From Bacteroides cellulosilyticus (GTDB lineage: Bacteria > Bacteroidota > Bacteroidia > Bacteroidales > Bacteroidaceae): a stretch of 64,000 nucleotides of DNA. Location of the stretch: assembly GCF_020091405.1 (NCBI RefSeq), contig NZ_CP081903.1, positions 4,278,501 to 4,342,500 on the forward strand. The letters run 5' to 3'. Shown in pieces: positions 56,601-63,662 of this stretch. The notes beneath the pieces are model-generated. The model was not told the DNA's origin, did no database searches, and was given only the letters and a program-made list of their open reading frames with translations. The first letter of the stretch is position 1. Each line of letters starts with the position of its first letter. The translations under genes were made by a program, and so were the position numbers.

Positions 56601-56926
56601 TGACTGGTTATTGGCTGAAAGGCGACCAGGAACGAAGCCGTTACTACAACCATTCCACTTTCAATGATTTGATGATTACGGGTTTAATCGGACTTCGCCC
56701 ACGTCTGGACGATACGGTAGAGGTGAATCCGCTGATACCGGCGGATCGATGGGATTGGTTCTGTCTGGACAATGTTTTGTATCACGGGCATAATCTTACT
56801 ATTCTTTGGGATAAGTACGGTGATCGTTACCACCGGGGAAAAGGGTTGCGCATCTTTGTAGATGGAAAAGAAGTGGGACATGCGGATACATTGACGAGGA
56901 TTGTTTGTGAACATGCATTGAAATGA
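53606..56926 (+). CDS. Bifunctional GH143-GH142 RG-II side-chain enzyme (BT1020-like)
   Basis: A 1106-residue secreted protein with a signal peptide ending VSAQ. The first half (to about 430) is a sialidase-like beta-propeller (FLMTSEDGYQWTNPEV, SISEDGGHTWAEPVL). A concanavalin-like sandwich follows (LKVTFDLQAGQNDKGTLQID), and from about residue 640 comes an alpha/alpha toroid (YRWWSLRKHIKQTPAGYG, AIWPFASAQTLTAM, YNHSTFNDLMITGL). The order matches, from memory, BT1020: an N-terminal DHA hydrolase (GH143) and a C-terminal beta-L-arabinofuranosidase (GH142) acting on one RG-II side chain. It is the best evidence here that the target includes RG-II. Confidence 0.8.
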   Translation: MNNSTKLLFVLAAGWLAATVSAQDRIHYTGTELSNPAYHDGQLSPVVGVHNIQLVRANRENPDASNGAGWTYNHQPMLAYWNGQFYYQYLSDPSDEHIPPSQTFLMTSEDGYQWTNPEVVFPPYKVPDGYTKESRPCIQAKDLIAIMHQRVGFYVSKSGRLITMGNYGVALDKKDDPNDGNGIGRVVREINKDGSFGPIYFIYYNHGFNEKNTDYPYFRKSKDREFVKACQEILDNPLYMMQWVEEADREDPVIPLKKGYKAFNCYTLPDGRIASLWKHALTSISEDGGHTWAEPVLRAKGFVNSNAKIWGQRLSDGMYATVYNPSEFRWPLAISLSKDGLEYTTLNLVHGEIPPMRYGGNYKSYGPQYARGIQEGNGVPADGDLWVSYSVNKEDMWISRIPVPVELKASAHADDNFSGYETIAGLTNWNIYSPVWAPVSLDGKWLRLQDKDPFDYAKVERKIPASKELKVTFDLQAGQNDKGTLQIDFLDENSIACSRLELTPDGVFRAKGGSRFGNMMKYEPGKTYHVEAVLSVADRNIQVYVDGKRVGLRMFFAPVASIERIAFRTGAPRTFPTVDTPADQTYDLPDAGAREALVEYRIANVKTSSADKDATAAFLNYADFKHYVDYFNGMEDENIAQAIPNAKASEWMEENIPLFECPQRNFEEMYYYRWWSLRKHIKQTPAGYGMTEFLVQRSYADKYNLIACAIGHHIYESRWLRNPEYLDQIIHTWYRGNEGGPMKKMDKFSSWNADAVLARYMVDADRDFMLDMKKDLETEYERWERTNRLKNGLYWQGDVQDGMEESISGGRRKKYARPTINSYMYGNAKALSLMGIFAGDEGGAMKYGMKADTLRGLVQSELWNTRHQFFETMRTDSSANVREAIGYIPWYFNLPDTAGQYAVAWKEIMDEKGFSAPYGLTTAERRHPEFRTHGVGKCEWDGAIWPFASAQTLTAMANFMNNYPQTVLSDSVYFRQMELYVESQYHRGRPYIGEYLDEVTGYWLKGDQERSRYYNHSTFNDLMITGLIGLRPRLDDTVEVNPLIPADRWDWFCLDNVLYHGHNLTILWDKYGDRYHRGKGLRIFVDGKEVGHADTLTRIVCEHALK

Positions 56927-56941
56927 TGGCAAATGATAATT

Positions 56942-57125
56942 TAACGAAGCCCCGTGAAGCCGCCGGAAAAGCACTTGCGCAGGGGGTCAAAACTGCGTGC
57001 GCACGCAGTTAAAAATGGAAGCGCAAGGAGTTTTAACTGGAAGCGCAAGCATTTTCAACCGGAAGCGCAAGCATTTTTAAGCGCCCGCGCAAGCGTTTTT
57101 CAGGCAGCTTCACGGGGCTTCGTTA
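56942..57125 (+). repeat. 22-bp tandem array enclosed by a 23-bp inverted repeat
   Basis: The outer arms 56942-56964 and 57103-57125 are reverse complements with one mismatch. Between them lie 22-base units starting at 56973, 56995, 57017, 57039, 57061 and 57083; the middle ones read GGAAGCGCAAGCATTTT plus a variable tail, and the first two are degenerate. The arms may form a terminator for GH143-GH142. Confidence 0.85.
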
Positions 57126-57170
57126 TTGTATAAGACTGATGTGATTACTTACTGAAATAGAGATAGACTA

Positions 57171-59966
57171 ATGATGGTTTTAAAAAGATATATTCTTCTT
57201 CTTCTTTGTTTGCCTTGTCTGGCGCAGGCAAAGAATATAACGGTTAGCCGCCTCACTTGTGAAATGCAGGAGGGAATGGTGATTGTTGAGGGTTATCCCC
57301 GTCTGGGATGGGCTATGTCGTCATCCGAAAACGGGACGAGGCAGACCGCCTATCAGGTTGAAATTCGTGAAGCCTGCACGGGACGTTCTGTCTGGAACAG
57401 CGGAAAAGTCAAGTCTTCTCAAAGCCAGTTAATATCCACTCAGGAGGCTGACATTCATCGTTACAGTCCCTATAGTTATGTTTGGCGTGTGCGCGTTTGG
57501 GATGAAACAGATGCGCCGTCCGAGTGGAGCCGTGAGGCGAAATTCCGTTTAGCTCCCGAAAGTTTATCTTCTGCAAAATGGATTGGCGCCATCACCCGTG
57601 AAGATGCCCGTCTGCCCGAAGGACGGAGATTTCATGGCGCAGAGTTGAAGAAGCCGGAAGTTAAAGCGGCCTGGGCGGCTGTGGACACATTGGCTAAGAA
57701 AAGCATTTGTCTGCGCCGGGAGTTCAGGACTGATAAGAAAGTGGTGGAAGCCACCGCATCAGTCTGTGGTCTGGGATTTTATGAATTCTCCCTGAACGGG
57801 AAGAAAGTAGGCGACAGTGAGTTTGCCCCGCTTTGGAGCGATTATGATAAAAGCGTGTATTATAATACGTATGATGTAACGGAATTGTTGCAGAAAGGTG
57901 AAAATGTCGCCGGTGTTTTGTTGGGTAACGGCTTTTATAATGTGCAGGGCGGGCGTTATCGTAAATTGCTGATAAGTTTCGGAGCTCCGACTCTTTTGTT
58001 TTCATTGGTCATTAATTATGAGGATGGAACGCGGGAGACAATCTATTCGGATAACGACTGGAAATACGATTTGAGCCCTATCACTTTTAATTGCATTTAC
58101 GGGGGAGAAGATTATGATGCGCGCCGTGAACAGGAAGGATGGAATAAAATCGGTTTCAATGACAGGCAATGGCGTCCGGTAGTGGTTCAGGAAGCTCCGA
58201 AGGGAATGCTTCGTCCGCAGAAGGCGGCTCCGGTAAAGATTATGGAGCGCTATGACATTCAGAAGGTGACGAAACTTACGTCTGAACAGATTCTTTCTGC
58301 CTGTAAATCAACCAAAAGAACGGTCGATCCTTCTGCCTTTGTACTGGATATGGGGCAGAATCTGGCTGGTTTCCCGGAGATTACCGTGCGTGGAAAGCGG
58401 GGGCAAAAGGTCACTTTGATAGTTGCCGAGGCCTTGACCGATGAAGGTGCTTGCAATCAGCGTCAGACGGGACGCCAGCATTATTATGAATATACCTTGA
58501 AAGGTGAAGGCGACGAGACTTGGCATCCCCGTTTTTCTTATTATGGCTATCGTTACATCCAGGTGGAAGGGGCGGTGCTGAAGGGACAGAAGAATCCGGG
58601 AAAACTGCCTGTCTTGAAAAACATTCAATCGTGCTTTGTTTATAACTCGGCACGAAAGGTATCTACGTTCGAGTGTTCCAACCCCATCTTCAATGCGGCT
58701 CATCGTCTGATAGAGAAAGCTGTGCGCAGCAATATGCAGTCGGTGTTTACGGATTGTCCCCATCGTGAAAAGCTGGGTTGGCTGGAACAGGTGCACCTCA
58801 ATGGCCCGGGCTTGCTCTATAATTATGATCTCACAGCCTTTGCCCCTCAGATAATGCGGAATATGGCAGATGCCCAGCATGCCAATGGAGCGATGCCTAC
58901 GACTGCACCGGAATATGTGGTTTTTGAAGGTCCGGGAATGGACGCTTTTGCCGAATCTCCGGAGTGGGGAGGAGCTTTGGTCATTTTTCCGTATATGTAT
59001 TATGAAACATACGGAGACGATTCACTGATAAAGAAATACTATCAGAATATGCGCCGCTATGTAGACTATCTCTCCACCCGCGCCGACCGCCATATCCTTT
59101 CTTTCGGCCTGGGCGACTGGTATGATTACGGGGATTTCCGTGCCGGTTTCTCCCGGAATACACCGGTTCCGTTGGTAGCCACGGCGCACTATTACATGAG
59201 CGTTGACTATTTAATTAAAGCGGCATCTATTGTAGGTAATGATTATGATGTCAGATATTACAGTTCTTTGGCATACGACATCATGGTTGCGTTTAATGAA
59301 CGCTTTCTGAATCATGATACGGCACAATACGGCACGGGAAGCCAGTGCAGCAATGCATTGCCGCTTTTCCTCCGGCTCACTCAAAGCGCCGGACACCAGG
59401 GCATCTATGAAATGGATCATCGCCTGAACCGGAAGGTCTTCATGAACCTTGTGAAAGATGTGGAAGCCCATGGCAACCGGTTGACCACCGGTGATGTAGG
59501 CAACCGCTATCTGATCCAGACGTTGGCCAATTACGGTGCGGATGAACTTATCTATAAGATGTTCAACCACGAAGAAGCACCCGGATATGGCTTCCAACTC
59601 AAGTTTGGCGCCACAACTCTGACGGAACAGTGGGACCCCCGCCAAGGCTCTTCCTGGAATCACTTTATGATGGGACAGATTGATGAATGGTTTTTCAATT
59701 CGCTGGCCGGAATCCGTCCGTATGTTAAGAATGGATACCAGATTGTTGGCATTGCCCCGAAACCGGTTGGTGACTTGAAATATGTGAAATGCTCTTATGA
59801 TACTCCTTACGGTGTGATAGCTGTAGACTGGACTCATGAGAGTGGAACGTTTACGTTGAATCTTTCTGTTCCGGTAAATACAACCGCAGTCGTTACCCTT
59901 CCCGGAGAGATAGCGCCGAAAGAAGTACAAAGCGGAACCTATCAATGGGTAGTGAACGAAAAATAA
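57171..59966 (+). CDS. GH78 family alpha-L-rhamnosidase
   Basis: A 931-residue secreted enzyme with a signal peptide ending AQAK (the ATG at 57174 is equally possible). Domain order is a fibronectin-like start (RLTCEMQEG), carbohydrate-binding sandwiches (SAKWIGAI, VCGLGFYEFSLNGKKVG), and an alpha/alpha barrel with the GH78 signature TDCPHREKLGWLEQVH and the catalytic-region block DWYDYGDF. A C-terminal beta-domain ends it. It hydrolyses alpha-L-rhamnosyl linkages in rhamnogalacturonan. It lies after the 22-bp array; a degenerate motif (GATTAC-N16-AGAC) sits just before the ATG. GH28 follows 17 bases later. Confidence 0.92.
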   Translation: MMVLKRYILLLLCLPCLAQAKNITVSRLTCEMQEGMVIVEGYPRLGWAMSSSENGTRQTAYQVEIREACTGRSVWNSGKVKSSQSQLISTQEADIHRYSPYSYVWRVRVWDETDAPSEWSREAKFRLAPESLSSAKWIGAITREDARLPEGRRFHGAELKKPEVKAAWAAVDTLAKKSICLRREFRTDKKVVEATASVCGLGFYEFSLNGKKVGDSEFAPLWSDYDKSVYYNTYDVTELLQKGENVAGVLLGNGFYNVQGGRYRKLLISFGAPTLLFSLVINYEDGTRETIYSDNDWKYDLSPITFNCIYGGEDYDARREQEGWNKIGFNDRQWRPVVVQEAPKGMLRPQKAAPVKIMERYDIQKVTKLTSEQILSACKSTKRTVDPSAFVLDMGQNLAGFPEITVRGKRGQKVTLIVAEALTDEGACNQRQTGRQHYYEYTLKGEGDETWHPRFSYYGYRYIQVEGAVLKGQKNPGKLPVLKNIQSCFVYNSARKVSTFECSNPIFNAAHRLIEKAVRSNMQSVFTDCPHREKLGWLEQVHLNGPGLLYNYDLTAFAPQIMRNMADAQHANGAMPTTAPEYVVFEGPGMDAFAESPEWGGALVIFPYMYYETYGDDSLIKKYYQNMRRYVDYLSTRADRHILSFGLGDWYDYGDFRAGFSRNTPVPLVATAHYYMSVDYLIKAASIVGNDYDVRYYSSLAYDIMVAFNERFLNHDTAQYGTGSQCSNALPLFLRLTQSAGHQGIYEMDHRLNRKVFMNLVKDVEAHGNRLTTGDVGNRYLIQTLANYGADELIYKMFNHEEAPGYGFQLKFGATTLTEQWDPRQGSSWNHFMMGQIDEWFFNSLAGIRPYVKNGYQIVGIAPKPVGDLKYVKCSYDTPYGVIAVDWTHESGTFTLNLSVPVNTTAVVTLPGEIAPKEVQSGTYQWVVNEK

Positions 59967-59983
59967 TCAATAACAATATGACT

Positions 59984-61321
59984 ATGAAACTCAGAATAAC
60001 CCTTTTCTCCCTCTTCTGTTTTTGTGTAACTATTGCGCTCCGTGCGGAACGGGTGGATATGATTAAGGCAGGTGCGGCAACAGACGGGAAGTCCTTGAAT
60101 ACACGGCTGATAAACTCTACCATCGACCGCCTGAATGCCAATGGCGGAGGAACGCTTTACTTTCCCGCCGGAACTTATCTGACAGGAAGCATCCGTATGA
60201 AAAGTAACATAACCCTCGAACTGGAGGCAGGGGCCACCTTGCTGTTCTCCGATAACTTTGACGATTACCTGCCTTTTGTGGAGATGCGTTACGAAGGGGT
60301 GATGATGAAGAGCTTCCAGCCTTTGATTTATGCCGTAGACGCGGAGAACATCACCATCAAGGGAGAAGGAACTCTGGATGGCCAGGGCAAGAAGTGGTGG
60401 ATGGAGTTCTTTCGCGTCATGATTGACCTGCGAGATAACGGCGTTCGCGATATAAATAAATACCAGCCGATGTGGGATAAGGAGAACGATACGAAGGCCA
60501 TTTATGCTGATACGAACGAAGACTATGTCGGTACGCTGCAACGTCGTTTCTTCCGTCCTCCATTCATACAGACTGTCCGTTGTAAGGGAGTCAGAATAGA
60601 GGGTGTGAAGATTATCAATTCTCCATTCTGGACGGTGAATCCAGAGTTTTGTGAGAACGTGGTGGTAAAAGGAATCACCATTCATAACGTACCTTCTCCC
60701 AATACGGATGGAATTAATCCGGAATCTTGCCGGAACGTGCATATCAGCGATTGCCACATTTCGGTAGGCGACGATTGTATAACGATTAAATCCGGTCGGG
60801 ATGCGCAAGGACGCCGTCTGGGAGTACCTTGTGAGAATATTACAATAACCAATTGTATCATGCTTGCCGGACATGGCGGAGTAGTGATTGGCAGTGAAAT
60901 GAGCGGAGGAGTCCGTAAAGTGGCTATTTCCAACTGCATTTTTGATGGAACCGACCGTGGCATCCGGCTTAAATCGACCCGCGGGCGGGGAGGAGTCGTC
61001 GAAGATATCCGTGTCAGCAATATTGTGATGAGCAATATCAAACAGGAAGCCGTGATTCTGGATTTGAAGTACAGCAAGATGCCTCTCGAACCCAAGAGCG
61101 AGCGTACTCCCATATTTCGTAATGTGCACATCAGCGGGATGACTGTGACGGACGTTAAAACTCCGATAAAGATTGCCGGCCTGGAAGAAGCTCCGATATC
61201 CGACATTGTACTGCGTGACATCCATATCCGGGGTGCCGGGCAGAAGTGTGTGTTTGAAGACTGCGAGCGTATTACGCTGGATGATGTCAACGTCAACGGT
61301 GAAGAAGTGAAACTTAAATAA
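59984..61321 (+). CDS. GH28 family polygalacturonase-like enzyme
   Basis: About 445 residues; the ATG at 59984 gives the best signal peptide (RITLFSLFCFCVTIALRA), while longer frames overlap the GH78 gene. The GH28 beta-helix motifs are present in order: NTDG near residue 240, VGDDC, GHGG and RGIRLKS. The DD and His are the catalytic residues. It cleaves galacturonic acid linkages from galacturonan-type backbone, probably acting exo on RG-II-derived oligosaccharide. It sits 17 bases after GH78 and 14 before the esterase, so the three form one translated block. Confidence 0.93.
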   Translation: MKLRITLFSLFCFCVTIALRAERVDMIKAGAATDGKSLNTRLINSTIDRLNANGGGTLYFPAGTYLTGSIRMKSNITLELEAGATLLFSDNFDDYLPFVEMRYEGVMMKSFQPLIYAVDAENITIKGEGTLDGQGKKWWMEFFRVMIDLRDNGVRDINKYQPMWDKENDTKAIYADTNEDYVGTLQRRFFRPPFIQTVRCKGVRIEGVKIINSPFWTVNPEFCENVVVKGITIHNVPSPNTDGINPESCRNVHISDCHISVGDDCITIKSGRDAQGRRLGVPCENITITNCIMLAGHGGVVIGSEMSGGVRKVAISNCIFDGTDRGIRLKSTRGRGGVVEDIRVSNIVMSNIKQEAVILDLKYSKMPLEPKSERTPIFRNVHISGMTVTDVKTPIKIAGLEEAPISDIVLRDIHIRGAGQKCVFEDCERITLDDVNVNGEEVKLK

Positions 61322-61335
61322 CATGATACAGAAAT

Positions 61336-63282
61336 ATGAAACGAATTATTTTCTCCGTGCTTCTTGCCGCATCTCTTTCGGCAGAAGCACAAACGCAAAC
61401 TTATGAGACGGCATTTGCCCGTCCGCTGAATGAAGTACTGGCGGATATTCAACAACGTTTTGGCATTCGTTTGAAGTATGACATAGATACGGTAGGAAAA
61501 GTATTGCCATACGCGGATTTTCGTATCCGTCCTTATTCAGTAGAAGAATCCCTGACGAATGTATTGTCACCTTTCGATTACAAATTTGTCAAGCAGGGGG
61601 CGGATATGTATAAGTTGAAAGCATACGAATATCCCCGCCGGACGGATGCTGATGGTGAAAAAATGCTGGCCTATCTCAATTCCCTTTATGCGGATAAAGA
61701 GGCTTTGGAACTCCGTGCCGATTCTTTGAGAAAAGAGGTTCGTCGGCGTTTAGGCATTGACGCTTTGCTGGCTCAATGTGTGAAGTCAAAGCCGGTTCTT
61801 TCGAAGGTGAGGAAATTTGACGGCTATACGGTACAGAATTTTGCACTCGAAACGCTTCCCGGACTCTACGTCTGCGGTTCCGTTTATGTCCCTAAATCGA
61901 AAGGGAAACATGCGCTTATCATCTGTCCGAACGGACATTTCGGTGGCGGGCGTTATCGCGAAGACCAGCAGCAGCGTATGGGAACCCTGGCGCGTATGGG
62001 TGCCGTTTGTGTGGATTATGATCTTTTCGGCTGGGGAGAGTCCGCCTTGCAGGTGGGCAGTGCGGCACATCGCAGCAGTGCGGCGCATACCATTCAGGCT
62101 ATGAACGGACTTCTGATTCTTGACTATATGCTTGCTTCCCGTAAAGATATTGATGTGAACCGTATCGGAGTAAACGGAGGGTCCGGTGGCGGGACGCAAA
62201 CTGTTTTGCTGAGCGTGCTCGACGGGCGTTTTACGGCTTCGGCACCGGTGGTGAGCCTTGCCTCTCATTTCGACGGAGGGTGTCCCTGTGAGAGTGGTAT
62301 GCCTATCCAGCTTGCTGCGGGAGGAACCTGCAATGCCGAACTGGCTGCAATTTTTGCTCCTCGTCCGCAGTTGGTAGTGTCTGATGGCGGAGATTGGACT
62401 GCAAGCGTCCCTACGCTGGAATTTCCCTATCTGCAACGTGTTTATGGATTTTACGGTGCAAAAGATAAAGTGGTGAATGTACATCTGCCGAAAGAGAAGC
62501 ATGATTTCGGTCCCAATAAGCGGAACGCTGTTTATGATTTCTTTGCCGAAGTCTTCGATTTGGATAAGAAGATGCTGGATGAGAGTAAAATCACTATTGA
62601 GCCGGAATCTGCCATGTATAGTTTTGGCGAGAAAGGTGAGTTGCTTCCGGAAAGCGCGGTTCGTTCATTTGATGGAATAGCCGCCTACTTTGATAAGAAA
62701 GCTTTTGCCCGATTGAAATCAGATGCTTCTCTTGAGAAAAAGGCAAACGAATGGGTAGCTTCTCTGAATCTGGATGATGACAAGAAAGCCGGTTTTGCTG
62801 CAACCGCTGTGTACAATCATTTGCGTAAAGTTCGCGACTGGCATAATGAACATCCTTATACTACTATTCCTGCCGGTATCAATCCTCTGACCGGTAAACC
62901 GCTGAGCAAGCTGGACCGTGAAATGATAGCCGATTCTGCCATGCCGGAAGAAGTTCATGAAAAGTTGATGAAAGATTTACGCAGAGTGCTGACAGAAGAA
63001 CAGGTGGAACAGATTCTTGATAAATATACGGTTGGTAAAGTGGCTTTCACTTTAAAGGGATATCAGGCTATTGTTCCCGACATGACGGAAGAGGAAACGG
63101 CTTTTGTGCTGGAACAGTTGAAGTTGGCTCGTGAACAGGCTATTGATTATAAGAACATGAAGCAGATTTCCGCAATCTTCGAAATCTATAAAACCAAGTG
63201 TGAGCAGTATTTTAATGAGCATGGCCGTAACTGGCGTCAGATGTTCAAGGACTATGTAAATAAGAGGAAGGCGGAAAAGTGA
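61336..63282 (+). CDS. CE19-like pectin methylesterase with STN-like and DUF3826 domains
   Basis: A 648-residue secreted protein with three parts. After a signal ending SAEAQ, residues about 20-95 resemble an STN/secretin short domain (LNEVLADIQQRFGIRLKYD). Residues about 110-410 are an alpha/beta hydrolase with nucleophile elbow GGSGGG, a cysteine pair (GGCPCESG) and catalytic-type His in KHDFGPNK. The last 150 residues are homologous to the DUF3826 protein at 51822 (LTEEQVEQILDKYTVGKVAFT, LKLAREQAIDYKN). By domain and position it resembles BT1017, recalled as the founding CE19 pectin methylesterase of RG-II breakdown. The stop overlaps a palindromic element that may end the transcript. Confidence 0.75.
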   Translation: MKRIIFSVLLAASLSAEAQTQTYETAFARPLNEVLADIQQRFGIRLKYDIDTVGKVLPYADFRIRPYSVEESLTNVLSPFDYKFVKQGADMYKLKAYEYPRRTDADGEKMLAYLNSLYADKEALELRADSLRKEVRRRLGIDALLAQCVKSKPVLSKVRKFDGYTVQNFALETLPGLYVCGSVYVPKSKGKHALIICPNGHFGGGRYREDQQQRMGTLARMGAVCVDYDLFGWGESALQVGSAAHRSSAAHTIQAMNGLLILDYMLASRKDIDVNRIGVNGGSGGGTQTVLLSVLDGRFTASAPVVSLASHFDGGCPCESGMPIQLAAGGTCNAELAAIFAPRPQLVVSDGGDWTASVPTLEFPYLQRVYGFYGAKDKVVNVHLPKEKHDFGPNKRNAVYDFFAEVFDLDKKMLDESKITIEPESAMYSFGEKGELLPESAVRSFDGIAAYFDKKAFARLKSDASLEKKANEWVASLNLDDDKKAGFAATAVYNHLRKVRDWHNEHPYTTIPAGINPLTGKPLSKLDREMIADSAMPEEVHEKLMKDLRRVLTEEQVEQILDKYTVGKVAFTLKGYQAIVPDMTEEETAFVLEQLKLAREQAIDYKNMKQISAIFEIYKTKCEQYFNEHGRNWRQMFKDYVNKRKAEK

Positions 63283-63403
63283 AAAGAAAGGAATTATTTC
63301 ACCACAGAGGACACAGAGAGCACAGAGGTTATAATTATCTCTGAATTAGAAGTCTAAAAACTCTGCGTTCTCTGTGTCCTCTGTGGTGAAAAGATTCATA
63401 ACC
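63281..63403 (-). repeat. 123-bp imperfect palindromic element, right copy
   Basis: The reverse complement of the element at 12099-12221 with about eight differences by eye; it begins on the last two bases of the esterase stop codon. Its outer arms can form a hairpin. Being inverted relative to the left copy, the pair brackets the whole pectin locus. Confidence 0.85.
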
Positions 63404-63481
63404 GCTCAGAAAGGAAGAGAATAGATTCACTTGTTTTCAAAAGAAGTCAGCCTTTCCTCTTCCCTGTTTAAAAGAAAAGCC

Positions 63482-63489
63482 TATCTTTG
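63482..63489 (+). promoter_or_regulatory. Bacteroides -7 element for the HU-like gene
   Basis: TATCTTTG matches TAnnTTTG. The ATG at 63663 lies 173 bases further on, implying a long leader. Confidence 0.5.
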
Positions 63490-63662
63490 CCTGTCCTTCA
63501 AAATCAAACGGACGAAACATACTCCCATCTCCCCCCTCTCGACGACAATGCCGCAAGGAAGAAGAAGCCGGTATAACGATACACATTTATTAATCCGAGA
63601 CCACGCCTTCGCCATCTGAACGAGACGGACACGCAGCCTCACAAACAAGAACTCCATTCATT

